A stretch of DNA of 64,000 bases from Paenibacillus herberti (GCF_002233675.1 NZ_NMUQ01000001.1:2414376-2478375), one strand, 5' to 3'; positions 44,480 to 53,471 are shown, numbered from the stretch's first letter. Notes: generated from the sequence alone by a model not told the origin. Translations and numbers: made by a program.

Positions 44480-45424
44480 TCAACTGTATAGCTTCATGAG
44501 ATCGTACATTTCCAGAGGCAATCCTTTATCAAGCGTCACTTCCGGTTTGTAACCGAGTAGCCGACTCGCTTTGGAAATATCCGCCCATGTATGCTTAGGT
44601 TCACCATGCGTTGTCCCGGTATAGATGACTTTAGCCTTGCGTCCGATCAGCGTCTCCAGCCTACTAATGATCTCGTTCACAGATGCGCGCTCGGCGCCTC
44701 CGATATTGATCGTTTCTCCAATCAAGCCTGGTCGCAGGCCGGCAGCAGCAGTTCCTTGAATGCAGTCTTGAATAAAGGTAAAATCTCTCGTTTGCGTGCC
44801 GTCCCCATATACGTGAATTGGCTCGTCGGCAAGCATGCGGCGAATGAAAAGGTGAAAAGCCATATCGGATCGCTGCCTTGGACCGTATACCGTAAAAAAC
44901 CGGAGAACGACCGTTGGCACACCATCATTGACCCGATAAACACGGCATAACTGCTCACCGCTCTGTTTCGTAATGCCGTATGGCGATAGCGGCGACAACT
45001 CTGCCTCTTCGGATACTTGGCCTATTTTTTCGCCGTATACGGATGAAGTTGAAGCAAAAATCAGTTTCTGGACTCCTGTGCCACGACAAGCTTTGAGTAT
45101 TTGCTGAGTGGCCAAAATATTGCTGTTAACATATTCGGAGAATGAGCTGCCAAAGCTCGATCTGACGCCTGGAATACCCGCCAAATGATAGATGATATCG
45201 ACATCTGCGAGTCTTTTTGTCCAATCCAGCTGCAGCATATTTTCCTTGATGAGAGTGAATCGGGGATGATGCAGGAAAGAGATCATATTGCGTGTTCCAA
45301 TTATCTGAAGCTCCTCACGGACGAATCCATCAACACCAACAACTTCATGCTCGGTTTCATTCAAAAAATATTCGCACAGATGCGAAGCAATAAAACCCGC
45401 TACCCCGGTAATGAGAATCTTCAA
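44480..45424 (-). CDS. NAD-dependent UDP-sugar epimerase (YtcB-like)
   Basis: 314 residues. Extended SDR: TGVAGFIASHLCEYF (NAD loop), YHLAGIPGVRSS, STSSVYGE, catalytic YxxxK in LSPYGITKQSG, and the substrate segment RFFTVYGPRQRSDMAFHLF typical of UDP-glucuronate and UDP-glucose 4-epimerases. The ATG overlaps the stop of the dehydrogenase gene by four bases, so they are translationally coupled. With the dehydrogenase it would convert UDP-glucose to UDP-glucuronate and then to UDP-galacturonate, though UDP-galactose remains possible. Confidence 0.92.
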   Translation of the reverse strand: MKILITGVAGFIASHLCEYFLNETEHEVVGVDGFVREELQIIGTRNMISFLHHPRFTLIKENMLQLDWTKRLADVDIIYHLAGIPGVRSSFGSSFSEYVNSNILATQQILKACRGTGVQKLIFASTSSVYGEKIGQVSEEAELSPLSPYGITKQSGEQLCRVYRVNDGVPTVVLRFFTVYGPRQRSDMAFHLFIRRMLADEPIHVYGDGTQTRDFTFIQDCIQGTAAAGLRPGLIGETINIGGAERASVNEIISRLETLIGRKAKVIYTGTTHGEPKHTWADISKASRLLGYKPEVTLDKGLPLEMYDLMKLYS

Positions 45425-46701
45425 GAGCGCCCGACTCCCACATAGCGCAGTCCTGCGGCCTCTAAAAGAGTTGAATCAAGCAAGTTTCGTCCATCCAGCA
45501 CAACATTGCCCTTCATCTGCTCGCTCACAGATGCCCAATCGGCATGGATCAGCTCATCCCAGCCTGTCGCGAGCACAAGCGCATCAGCCCCTACGATTGC
45601 CTCATAAGGATGCTGTGACCATGAAACGCCACGAATTGGCGGTGAAACAAGCGGGTCGTAAGCTTTCACCTTCCAACCTTGACGCACAAGCTTTTTCATA
45701 AAAGCAATCGCCTGCGAAAATCGGGTATCATCAGTATTTTCCTTAAAAGTCGCGCCCCACACAGCAATTGTCGGCTGATCGTTTCCATCCAATGCCTGTT
45801 TCAGCTTATGCAAATAAACATCCAGTTGTGTTCGGTTAATAGTACGTGCTGCATGCAGCATTTTAAGCTTAACTCCCTTTGTGCCAGCGACATAGCTGAG
45901 CGCGTTAATATCTTTGGGCAAGCAAGATCCGCCGTAGCCCAAGCCTGCTTGCAGAAATCGCGGCCCAATTCGCTGATCAAGGCCAACCCCTTTGGCAACC
46001 GTCGTCACATCCGCGCCGAAAGCTTCACATACGCGGGCTATCTCGTTTATGAACGATATTTTGATAGCGAGGAAAGCATTGGATACGTACTTGATCATCT
46101 CAGCGTCAATCCGCTCCGTGAGGACGTATTCGGACTCAATCGACCTGTACATCTCCTTCACAACTCTCGATGCCTGCTCCCTTTTTGCACCGATGACGAT
46201 ACGGTCCGGGTGGATCGAATCCTGCAGCGCTGTCCCTTCTCGAAGAAACTCTGGATTGGAGACAACATCAACCCATTGCTCGGGTACTCCAGCTTCATGT
46301 AGTCGACTCTCGATCCAGTCCGATTGGCCTGGAGGTACAGTGCTCTTCACAATGACGATGGTGTGCGACTTGATTGAAGCCGCCAAGTCTGCTACGACAC
46401 TGTCCAGATAGGACATATCGGCGCTGCCATCCCTTCGTGGAGGCGTTCCAACTGCAATCATGACGATCGGACAAGCAGCCATATGAGCGCGAACCTCTGT
46501 ATCAAAAAATAATGTTCCGTTCTGTATTCCACGTGCCACGAGCTCTTCCAACCCCGGCTCATAGATTGGAATCTCACCTTTATTCAGCCTAGCAATCTTG
46601 CTGGCGATCCGATCCGTGCAATAGACAATATGCCCAAGTTCAGACAAGACGGCAGCAGTGGTTATCCCTACATAACCAGCGCCAACGATACAAATGTTCA
46701 T
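45421..46701 (-). CDS. ugd: UDP-glucose 6-dehydrogenase (YtcA/TuaD-like)
   Basis: 426 residues; ataggaggagctttccag precedes the ATG. NAD loop MNICIVGAGYVGITTAAV, IAVGTPPRRDGSADMSY, IVKSTVPPGQS, SNPEFLREGTA, the catalytic cysteine in GYGGSCLPKDINAL and the C-terminal domain VWGATFKENTDDTR are all present. It oxidises UDP-glucose to UDP-glucuronate with two NAD. First gene of the dehydrogenase-epimerase-glycosyltransferase-CotS operon; the same order exists in the ytcA-ytcB-ytcC and cotS region of B. subtilis, which is expressed late in sporulation. Upstream AAACA and GATATACGA at about 46740-46770 weakly resemble a sigma-K promoter. Confidence 0.95.
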   Translation of the reverse strand: MNICIVGAGYVGITTAAVLSELGHIVYCTDRIASKIARLNKGEIPIYEPGLEELVARGIQNGTLFFDTEVRAHMAACPIVMIAVGTPPRRDGSADMSYLDSVVADLAASIKSHTIVIVKSTVPPGQSDWIESRLHEAGVPEQWVDVVSNPEFLREGTALQDSIHPDRIVIGAKREQASRVVKEMYRSIESEYVLTERIDAEMIKYVSNAFLAIKISFINEIARVCEAFGADVTTVAKGVGLDQRIGPRFLQAGLGYGGSCLPKDINALSYVAGTKGVKLKMLHAARTINRTQLDVYLHKLKQALDGNDQPTIAVWGATFKENTDDTRFSQAIAFMKKLVRQGWKVKAYDPLVSPPIRGVSWSQHPYEAIVGADALVLATGWDELIHADWASVSEQMKGNVVLDGRNLLDSTLLEAAGLRYVGVGRS

Positions 46702-46855
46702 CTGGAAAGCTCCTCCTATTGCAACATTCGTATATCCTATTCTAGCTACTGTTTCATAGTCGCGGCGGCTGTCTTGAGTAGGGAATGCCTATTATTTAAG
46801 TTGAAAATAGAAAGGTAACAGTAGAATCGCTGTGCGAACCAACTAGTTCAACTTA

Positions 46856-46894
46856 TATAAAAAAGATGGTTCCTGTTCAGCACAGGAACCATCT
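46856..46894 (-). terminator. Terminator of the adenosyltransferase-to-exonuclease operon
   Basis: AGATGGTTCCTGT (46864-46876) and ACAGGAACCATCT (46882-46894) pair perfectly; on the minus strand TTTTTTATATAA follows. Confidence 0.9.
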
Positions 46895-46915
46895 CCTATA
46901 AACGTTTAAACCGGA

Positions 46916-47851
46916 TTAGCTGATCAGGCTGATCAGACTGCGGAACTCCAGCTCCTCAAACTTGCGCTCGACCGCATGCCGATCAACGGCCCAGCAACAA
47001 TCATTCATCGCCAGCAGCACCGGCGCTTCACAGTGAATCGTCGCCAGTCGGCGCGACAGATGCAGCATGTCGAGATCCGCTTCGATCTTGGCGCGGATCG
47101 TCTTGGAGATTCCGTCCAGATTAGCTAGTATCTCGTCGATAGAACCGTACTCCTGCACAAGCTTCATGGCAGTTTTCTCGCCAATCCCTTTTACACCGGG
47201 ATAATTGTCGCTTGCATCGCCCATCAGCCCTTTGACGTCGATAATTTGCGGCGGCGTCAGCCCCCGCTCCTCCATCAAGCTATCCGGCGTATAGAGCATG
47301 TAATTGCCGTGACCCTTTTTCATGATGATCACCGAGATCCGTTCGTCCACCAGCTGCAGCAAATCATGATCGCCCGTAAGCACAAACACCTCATGCTCCT
47401 GACCATGCAGCCTTGCCAGCGTTCCGATGCAGTCATCCGCTTCATAACCAGGAGCTCCAATGTTTGGCACGCCGAAGCTCGCTACAACCTCTTTGACGAG
47501 ATCGAACTGGGGAATCAAATCATCCGGTGCATCAGGCCGATTCGCCTTGTACAGCGAAAACTCCTCCGAACGGAACGTGCCGCTGCCGAGATCCCAGCAA
47601 CAAGCTACATGGGTTGGTTCGAACTTACGGATCGCGTCCATGAAATAACGCACGAAGCCATGCACAGCATTAACCGGCAGCCCCGCACTTGTACGCCTGA
47701 CGCTGCCACCATAGGCGGTGGCGAAGTAAGCGCGGAACAGAATGGCCATGCCATCCACAAGCAACAGCCGCGAACGTTCCGGCAGCTCCGCTGCTACTAC
47801 GGCAGCCATTTCGGCCGACTTCTCCTCTTCATTCCAGGTGAACAGATCCAT
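46916..47851 (-). CDS. 5'-3' exonuclease (YpcP-like, FEN/H3TH type)
   Basis: 311 residues from ATG 47851, preceded by GGGAGAGGG and overlapping no codon of the aminotransferase, whose stop is three bases upstream. It is the stand-alone form of the N-terminal nuclease of DNA polymerase I. Metal-binding acids: LLLVDGMAILFRAYFA, CWDLGSGTFRSE, YEADDCIGTLA, FVLTGDHDLLQLVD and GLMGDASDNYPGVKGIGEKTA (helix-3-turn-helix DNA grip). It removes RNA primers or flaps. An N-terminal extension of about 25 residues precedes the nuclease domain. Last gene of the operon. Confidence 0.93.
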   Translation of the reverse strand: MDLFTWNEEEKSAEMAAVVAAELPERSRLLLVDGMAILFRAYFATAYGGSVRRTSAGLPVNAVHGFVRYFMDAIRKFEPTHVACCWDLGSGTFRSEEFSLYKANRPDAPDDLIPQFDLVKEVVASFGVPNIGAPGYEADDCIGTLARLHGQEHEVFVLTGDHDLLQLVDERISVIIMKKGHGNYMLYTPDSLMEERGLTPPQIIDVKGLMGDASDNYPGVKGIGEKTAMKLVQEYGSIDEILANLDGISKTIRAKIEADLDMLHLSRRLATIHCEAPVLLAMNDCCWAVDRHAVERKFEELEFRSLISLIS

Positions 47852-47853
47852 GC

Positions 47854-49065
47854 CTAACCCTCTCCCTTCCAAAATACCGGCAACCAACGAGCGATCCGCT
47901 CTGCTGCCTCAATTAACCGTTCTTCTTGCTCAACAAATGCAATCCGCACATATCCTTCGCCTTCGCTTCCGAATGCATCTCCAGGCACGACCGCAACGCC
48001 CGTATCCATTAACAAGCGCTCCGCAAAAGCGCGACTGCTCCAGCGCTTGCCGCCTTGCGGCGGCTGCGGTACGGCAGCCCATATAAACATCGTTGCTGCT
48101 GGCGGTTCCACCGGCCAGCCCGCATCATTCAGAGCCCGCACCAGCGCATCTCTGCGACTCTCGTAAATGCGGCCATAACCGACATAACCAGGCTCCATCA
48201 CCTCATCGAGTGCCACGATTGCAGCTTGCTGCACGGCGCTGAACACGCCGTAATCGATGTTCGCTTTCAGCCTGCGCAGCGCACTGACTGCCTCTGGATT
48301 GCCAGCTAGGAAGCCGATACGGCATCCCGCCATATGAAAGCTCTTGGACATGGAATGGAACTCAACGGCAATGTCCAACGCTCCAGGCAAAGCGAGTACA
48401 GACTGTGGCCGATAGCCGGCATAGCCCATCTCAGAATAGGCCAGATCATGGACGAGGATCGTATTGTGCTTGCGGCATTTGGCCAGCAGCCGTTCCAGCA
48501 ACTCTCGGCTGGATGCCGCTCCAACGGGATTACCCGGCAACCCAAGCAGCACAAAACGGGCTTCATCCCACACCTCATCCGGCAGGTCGTCCGGATGGGG
48601 CAAAAAGCCGTTCTCCGGGCGCAGCTTGAGCCCGACAGGCTCTACACCGGCAACGGCCAGCGATGCCGCATATACTGGATAGCCGGGATCGGGCACAATC
48701 GCTTTGTCGCCTGGATTGCAAAGCGCCAGCGCGAGGTGGGCAAGCCCATCCTGCGAGCCCATCAGCGTTGCCAAGCCGTCATATGCATCAATCTTCGCAT
48801 CGAAGCGGAAGCTCATCCACTCCGCGGCTTTGCGTCGGAACTCCTCGCTGCCATGCGACGTCGGATAGCGATAGGAGGCCGGCTTAAGCGCCGCCTCGCT
48901 CAAAGCCTGCATGACACGCGTGCTCGGTGGCAAGTCAGGACTGCCAATGCTGAGGTCGATGACATCCTGTCCAGCCGCAGCAGCTGCAGCCCGGCAGGCC
49001 GCTACCTCGTCAAAAATCGAGGAGCCAAGGCGCGTCAGCTTGTCCGCTCCGATACGATCAGCCAT
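47854..49065 (-). CDS. Class I/II aminotransferase (DapL/AspB-like)
   Basis: 403 residues from ATG 49065, which overlaps the end of the ArsC-like gene by eight bases and follows CGGGAAG. DLSIGSPDLPPS, GSQDGLAHLALAL, VPDPGYPVYAASL, LGLPGNPVGA (Val for the usual Thr), VHDLAYSEMGYAG and the cofactor lysine in FHSMSKSFHMAGCRIGF. The pattern is that of the LL-diaminopimelate/aspartate aminotransferase branch. The substrate cannot be fixed. It is translationally coupled to both neighbours. Confidence 0.92.
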   Translation of the reverse strand: MADRIGADKLTRLGSSIFDEVAACRAAAAAAGQDVIDLSIGSPDLPPSTRVMQALSEAALKPASYRYPTSHGSEEFRRKAAEWMSFRFDAKIDAYDGLATLMGSQDGLAHLALALCNPGDKAIVPDPGYPVYAASLAVAGVEPVGLKLRPENGFLPHPDDLPDEVWDEARFVLLGLPGNPVGAASSRELLERLLAKCRKHNTILVHDLAYSEMGYAGYRPQSVLALPGALDIAVEFHSMSKSFHMAGCRIGFLAGNPEAVSALRRLKANIDYGVFSAVQQAAIVALDEVMEPGYVGYGRIYESRRDALVRALNDAGWPVEPPAATMFIWAAVPQPPQGGKRWSSRAFAERLLMDTGVAVVPGDAFGSEGEGYVRIAFVEQEERLIEAAERIARWLPVFWKGEG

Positions 49066-49435
49066 GCCATACTTCCCGGTATTCCTCCGGCTTATAACCA
49101 ACGGTCACCTTACTGCCGTCGGTCACGATAGGCCGCTTCAGCAGCCTTCCATTGGAAGCAAGCAGCTGGAGCTGCTCCTCCTCGCTCATGTCGCCAAGCT
49201 TGTCCTTGAGACCGAGCTCTTTGTAAACCTCACCTGAGGTATTGTAGAACTTTTTCAGCGGAAGACCGCTCTTGTGAACGAGCTCGCGAAGCTGTTCCTT
49301 GGTAGGGGGCTCGTCAAAAACCGGAATGCGATGCAGCTCGCGGCCACCCTCTTCCAAATCCTTGATGGCTTTGCGGCAAGTACCACACTTGCTATATTCA
49401 TAGATGGTTAAATCTTGCTTACTCAAGGTATTCAC
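49058..49435 (-). CDS. ArsC/Spx-family thioredoxin-fold protein (YusI-like)
   Basis: 125 residues. CxxC motif in YSKCGTCRKAIKDLEE, then KSGLPLKKFYNTSGEVYKEL and RLLKRPIVTDGSKVTVGY, matching the arsenate-reductase-like branch of the ArsC/Spx family. Both cysteines are present; the RNA-polymerase-contact features of Spx are not evident. It may be a disulfide reductase of unknown substrate. An 18-base palindrome at 49457-49474 lies just upstream of its ATG. The next gene overlaps its end by eight bases. Confidence 0.88.
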   Translation of the reverse strand: MNTLSKQDLTIYEYSKCGTCRKAIKDLEEGGRELHRIPVFDEPPTKEQLRELVHKSGLPLKKFYNTSGEVYKELGLKDKLGDMSEEEQLQLLASNGRLLKRPIVTDGSKVTVGYKPEEYREVWHG

Positions 49436-49456
49436 GCCTTTCTAGATATTGAAACG

Positions 49457-49474
49457 ATTGGTCGCACGACCAAT
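49457..49474. promoter_or_regulatory. Perfect 18-bp palindrome upstream of the ArsC-like gene
   Basis: ATTGGTCGCACGACCAAT: eight-base arms around CA. It sits 22 bases before the ATG, in the only non-coding gap inside the five-gene operon. It may be an operator with an internal promoter or an mRNA hairpin. Confidence 0.45.
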
Positions 49475-49492
49475 AGCGCCAGCTCGCATAAC

Positions 49493-50521
49493 TTACAAAG
49501 CTCGGTTAACCGGCTCATCAGGCTGCCACGCCTGCAGCAGCTTTTCTAATTCTTTAAGTTCCGGCGGCAGCGCCGCCGAAAAGCTCATCTCTTCCCCCGT
49601 CATGGGGTGATGGAAGCTTAACCGCTCGGCATGCAGCGCCTGGCGACCCGCCGCCTGCTCCCATGCTTCACAGCCAGTGCCATCCACACCTGGACCGTAC
49701 ATGCGGTCGCCGATGAGCGAGCAACCGATCCAGCCCATATGGACACGGATCTGGTGTGTACGGCCGGTTTCCAGCCGCAGTCGGAGCTTGCAGGCTGTCC
49801 CGCCCGCATAGGTCTCGACCTTCTCATAACGCGTCGCGGACGGATAACCGATGGGAGTTACAATTCGGTAATGCGGCGCTGCCGGATCACGGTCAATCGG
49901 AGCATCGACGCGTCCTTCCGCTATCGCCGGTGCGCCATAGGCATACGCCAAATAACCTTTGCGAATGCGCCCATCGCCATGTTGCTCCGACAGCTGTTGA
50001 TGCACATACGGATTTTTGGCGATCAGCACAAGGCCCGACGTATCCTCGTCCAGTCGATGCACAGGCCGGAAGCGCACATTCTGGCCCTGCTCTTGCCAAT
50101 GATGAACAGCGGCGTTAGCAAGTGTACCCGTATAGTGACCATGCGTCGGATGCACAACCGTACCAGAAGGTTTGTTCAGGAGCAGCAGCCAGCGATCCTC
50201 ATAGACGATATTCAGCGGCAGTGGCTGAGCCAAAATATCTTCGGAGCGCTCCTGCTCCATACGAATCTCGCAAACATCTCCAGCCGCTACTGGATCGCCG
50301 GAATAAGCTCGTTTACCGTTGATCATGAGGCCTTGTTCCGTCAGCTTAAGTCGGGAGAGCAACTTGCGAGAGACGCCCAGACGCCTCTCCAACAGCTTGG
50401 ACAATTTCCAGCCCTGCTCCGCCTCACCAGCGGTCACCGCAATCGGCTCGTAGTAGCCGAGTGGCGGCACCGTTCCTTGTACGTACCGGGGGTTCGTCCT
50501 AGCTGTCGCCACGAAACACAT
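49493..50521 (-). CDS. RluA-family pseudouridine synthase
   Basis: 342 residues from ATG 50521, overlapping the adenosyltransferase gene; GTG 50470 is an alternative start. An S4-like RNA-binding N-terminus (LSKLLERRLGVSRKLLSRLKL) is followed by the catalytic core: LLLLNKPSGTVVHPTHG, FRPVHRLDEDTSGLVLIAKN (catalytic Asp in HRLDxDTSG), and RLETGRTHQIRVHMGWIG. It isomerises uridines in 23S rRNA or tRNA; the exact site cannot be told. The start is not well supported by a ribosome site, consistent with translational coupling to the gene before it. Confidence 0.92.
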   Translation of the reverse strand: MCFVATARTNPRYVQGTVPPLGYYEPIAVTAGEAEQGWKLSKLLERRLGVSRKLLSRLKLTEQGLMINGKRAYSGDPVAAGDVCEIRMEQERSEDILAQPLPLNIVYEDRWLLLLNKPSGTVVHPTHGHYTGTLANAAVHHWQEQGQNVRFRPVHRLDEDTSGLVLIAKNPYVHQQLSEQHGDGRIRKGYLAYAYGAPAIAEGRVDAPIDRDPAAPHYRIVTPIGYPSATRYEKVETYAGGTACKLRLRLETGRTHQIRVHMGWIGCSLIGDRMYGPGVDGTGCEAWEQAAGRQALHAERLSFHHPMTGEEMSFSAALPPELKELEKLLQAWQPDEPVNRAL

Positions 50522-51071
50522 CCGCCCCACGCACGTATTCGGTATCCTGCTGTCCCGCACGGAAGTTTGCCGCCCTGGAAGCCGCAAAAAAGAAATCCGA
50601 CAGCCTATTTAAATAGCGAATCACCGCTGGATTAATATCCTTAGCGGCAGCCAGCGCAACCGTTCTGCGCTCCGCGCGACGGCATACCGTGCGACATATA
50701 TGCAATGATGCAGCCAGAGCGGTCCCACCGGGCAAAATGAATCGTTTGATAGGCGGGCACTCACCGTCCAGCTCATCGATCCAGCTCTCCAGCCGCTTGT
50801 TCATCTCATCGGTTACTTTGAGCTGCTCCGGCCTCGGATTCGCATAGCTGAGATCGGAGCCGCAGTCGAACAGCTCATGCTGAATTTCTTCCAACATCGC
50901 GGCCAGCCCGGCCATTCTTGAATCTTCTGCAGCTGCTGCGCGGGCTGCCCCTGTGTATGCATTCAGTTCATCTATTGTGCCATAAGCCTCAACCTGGACA
51001 TCGTCCTTATTGGCACGACCGCCGATTAGGGAAGTCTGTCCGGTATCGCCTGTTCTCGTATATAACTTCAA
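50499..51071 (-). CDS. pduO: PduO-type cob(I)alamin adenosyltransferase
   Basis: 190 residues starting with TTG at 51071 (GAAGGG seven bases upstream). MKLYTRTGDTGQTSLIGG at the N-terminus is the ATP-binding signature, followed by GTIDELNAYTG, FDCGSDLSY, FILPGGTALAASLHICRTVCRRAER and YLNRLSDFFFAASR, all PduO hallmarks. It makes adenosylcobalamin from cob(I)alamin and ATP. It starts the five-gene operon that ends at the hairpin at 46864-46894. No B12-dependent enzyme is in the window. Confidence 0.95.
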   Translation of the reverse strand: MKLYTRTGDTGQTSLIGGRANKDDVQVEAYGTIDELNAYTGAARAAAAEDSRMAGLAAMLEEIQHELFDCGSDLSYANPRPEQLKVTDEMNKRLESWIDELDGECPPIKRFILPGGTALAASLHICRTVCRRAERRTVALAAAKDINPAVIRYLNRLSDFFFAASRAANFRAGQQDTEYVRGADVFRGDS

Positions 51072-51241
51072 TACTATCCCTTCCCGTCTCCTGTAAGTGG
51101 AGCTATAAGTATACCATATTCACCAACCAACCCGGCATAAAGACAACAACAAAAAAGGCCTTCCCCATAGATGCGCCGCTAATGGCGCAACCATGAGAAA
51201 AGCCGGTTAAAACGATCATTCTCGTCCTTGTCGAATGAGGA

Positions 51242-51472
51242 TTAGCTCAAACGATGATGCAAGAATTCATTGATTTTGAGATCTAGTTTTTGACTAATGG
51301 CGAGAAGATGCTCCGACTGGAACCCTGATCCCTGCTCGTAAGTTTGTTCCATCTCCTTGCGAAGCTCGTCAATCTCCTCCGCAAGATCGCGCAAGAACGG
51401 GGTCCAGCTACCGGCCGACAATGACTTGGACTCCGCTTCAGCAACAAAACCGGCTTCTATCCCTGTCGTCAT
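51242..51472 (-). CDS. Spo0E-like sporulation phosphatase
   Basis: 76 residues from ATG 51472, chosen for GGGAGG upstream; an extension to 51535 is less likely. Two helices (LRDLAEEIDELRKEMEQTYE and LLAISQKLDLKINEFLHH) with the family motif S-Q-x-L-D (SQKLDLKINEF) identify the Spo0E aspartyl-phosphate phosphatases, which dephosphorylate Spo0A-P and so delay sporulation. The usual second residue pattern SQELDxLI is slightly changed (K for E, K for L). A weak hairpin GCGCC/GGCGC with a distant T-tract lies after the stop at about 51150-51190. Confidence 0.75.
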   Translation of the reverse strand: MTTGIEAGFVAEAESKSLSAGSWTPFLRDLAEEIDELRKEMEQTYEQGSGFQSEHLLAISQKLDLKINEFLHHRLS

Positions 51473-51625
51473 ACGGCATCCCTCCCAGTCATACTCGGCT
51501 GCAGAAAAACTCGTTTCATACCTATTGTAGGACATAATTATAAAATATTGTAAATGAATCTAGCTCATTATACCAAAAGTTCCTCTTATTGCCTACTGTG
51601 TAAGGGACATAATGATGATGTTTTT

Positions 51626-52846
51626 TTAATTTTTAAGTTTATTTACAAATGTACCTATACGATCTAGCGCCTCTGTCAGCTGAGCCACCGACGTCGCGTA
51701 AGAACATCTCAAATGCCCTTCTCCGCCTAATCCGAACACATTACCAGGTACGGCTGCAACGCCATGCTCCTGTACGAGCCGTTCCGCGAATTGCTCCGAG
51801 GTCAAGCCTGTGCTCACGATGGACGGGAAAGCGTAAAACGCTCCTTGCGGCTCATGACATTCCAGACCAATCTCGCGAAGTCCGCTGACGACGAGTCTAC
51901 GCCGTTGGTTGTAGGATTCCATCATCCGCTGCATCTCTTCCAAGCCGTTCGTCAGCGCCTCATAAGCGGCTACCTGAGCCATATTGGACGCGCACATGAC
52001 GGTGTACTGATGAATTTTGAGCATCGCTGCGATTATCTCATGATGTCCACAAGCATAACCGATCCTCCAGCCCGTCATTGCAAACGCCTTGGAAAAACCA
52101 CTGACGAGAATAGTACGATCCTTCATTCCAGGAATCGCGGCGAAGCTTACATGTTTACTTCCGTAGGTAAGCTCTGCATAGATTTCATCGGAGATGACGA
52201 TCAGATCATGCTCCTCTACGATCTTGGCGATTGGCAGCCAGTCCTCAAGGGTCATCGTGCCTCCGGTCGGGTTGCTCGGATAGCTGAGCACGAGCACCTT
52301 GGAGCGTGGAGTGATAACGGCTTTGAGTGATTCCGCCTTCAGCTTGAAAGAATCACGCGCGAACGTCTCGATGCCGACCGCAACACCTCCCGAGAGAGAG
52401 GTGATCGGCGAATAGGAAATATAGCTAGGCTCAGGAATCAAAATCTCGTCGCCAGGGGTAATCAGCGCACGTAGCGCCAAATCGATCGCTTCGCTGCCCC
52501 CCACCGTGACGAGAATCTCTTTACCGGGATCGTAGTCTACGCCGAAGCCATCGCTCAAATACTGGCCGATCGCGCCGCGCAGCTCAATAGTACCGGCATT
52601 GGACGTATATTGCGTTTTGCCCGCTTCCAGCGCGGCCACGCAAGCATCGCGCACATGCCATGGGGTGACAAAGTCCGGCTCGCCTACGCCGAGCGTGATG
52701 ACATCCTTGCGGCTGCTCGCCAGATCGAAGAAACGGCGGATACCGGATGGCTTCATTTCCCGCACCTGCGGGGATAAGTATTCGGACATGCTGCGCACGA
52801 CCGTTCCCTGAGGGCTGCTTTTAATGAATTCTTTGGATAGACTCAT
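51626..52846 (-). CDS. Aminotransferase (YugH/PatA-like)
   Basis: 406 residues. ITLGVGEPDFVTPWHV, VTVGGSEAIDLALRAL, IPEPSYISY, LSYPSNPTGGTM, ISDEIYAELTYG and cofactor lysine in VSGFSKAFAMTGWRIGY mark a class I aminotransferase. It starts 15 bases after the Lrp-type regulator, the same arrangement as yugG-yugH in B. subtilis. The substrate is probably an aromatic or branched amino acid or aspartate. The AT-rich 90 bases after the stop hold a TTTTTTTAATTTTT tract but no clear hairpin. Confidence 0.92.
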   Translation of the reverse strand: MSLSKEFIKSSPQGTVVRSMSEYLSPQVREMKPSGIRRFFDLASSRKDVITLGVGEPDFVTPWHVRDACVAALEAGKTQYTSNAGTIELRGAIGQYLSDGFGVDYDPGKEILVTVGGSEAIDLALRALITPGDEILIPEPSYISYSPITSLSGGVAVGIETFARDSFKLKAESLKAVITPRSKVLVLSYPSNPTGGTMTLEDWLPIAKIVEEHDLIVISDEIYAELTYGSKHVSFAAIPGMKDRTILVSGFSKAFAMTGWRIGYACGHHEIIAAMLKIHQYTVMCASNMAQVAAYEALTNGLEEMQRMMESYNQRRRLVVSGLREIGLECHEPQGAFYAFPSIVSTGLTSEQFAERLVQEHGVAAVPGNVFGLGGEGHLRCSYATSVAQLTEALDRIGTFVNKLKN

Positions 52847-52861
52847 GTCGGCTCACCCTCG

Positions 52862-53353
52862 TTATGGCGTAACCAGCAGCCGCTGATCGCCTTCTTTTTC
52901 TTCTAAGATTATGCCGTCCTGCTTGTATTTCTTCAAAATAAAAAAGGTTTTTGTGGAAAGTACGGAATCAATAGGCGAAAGCTTGCCCGATACAAAATTG
53001 GCGACCTCGTTGAGCGTGCGTCCTTCCACTTCAACGAGCAGATCGTAGGCTCCAGACATCAAATATACGCTCTTTACTTCCGGATACAGGTAAATGCGCT
53101 CGGCAATGCCTTCAAAGCCGCGTCCTCTCTCCGGCGTAATTTGAACCTCGATTAAGGCGGTGACCTTCTGATCGTCCACTTTGCTCCAGTTAATTACGGG
53201 CGCGTATTTGACGATGACGTGATCCTGTTCAAGTTCCGCGATCGCTTGCTCCACCTCATTCTGTGGTTGTCCGAGCATTGTTGCGATCAGTTGTGGGCTC
53301 CTGCGCGCGTCTTCTTTCAGCAGTTCGAGCACCTTAAGTTTCTTATCATCCAT
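52862..53353 (-). CDS. Lrp/AsnC-family regulator (YugG-like)
   Basis: 163 residues from ATG 53353 (GAAGGGAG upstream). N-terminal helix-turn-helix (KVLELLKEDARRSPQLIATML, NEVEQAIAELEQDHVI) and C-terminal RAM ligand domain (VTALIEVQITPERGRGFEGI, VKSVYLMSGAYDLLVEVEG). Members form octamers and respond to amino acids. It directly precedes the aminotransferase and probably controls the pair. The RAM domain is complete, so the regulator should be functional. Confidence 0.9.
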   Translation of the reverse strand: MDDKKLKVLELLKEDARRSPQLIATMLGQPQNEVEQAIAELEQDHVIVKYAPVINWSKVDDQKVTALIEVQITPERGRGFEGIAERIYLYPEVKSVYLMSGAYDLLVEVEGRTLNEVANFVSGKLSPIDSVLSTKTFFILKKYKQDGIILEEKEGDQRLLVTP

Positions 53354-53471
53354 CGTCGTTATAACTCCCTTCCTGAAGCGGTATAAAGAACATTTTACAA
53401 CGTAAACAAGTCGTTTGGAAAGCGAAATAAGGAAAGGCAACGGCTGTAGGCCCTTACAACCCGTGTTATGT

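Noticed and set aside
48334-49131. Open frame of 265 codons on the plus strand
   Set aside because: It is opposite the class I/II aminotransferase gene with complete motifs.
49631-50635. Open frame of 334 codons on the plus strand
   Set aside because: It is opposite the RluA gene and the end of the adenosyltransferase gene, both with clear motifs; no ribosome site.
51150-51240. Terminator after the Spo0E-like gene
   Set aside because: The GCGCC/GGCGC stem is short and the T-tract is about 16 bases away, so it is not convincing.
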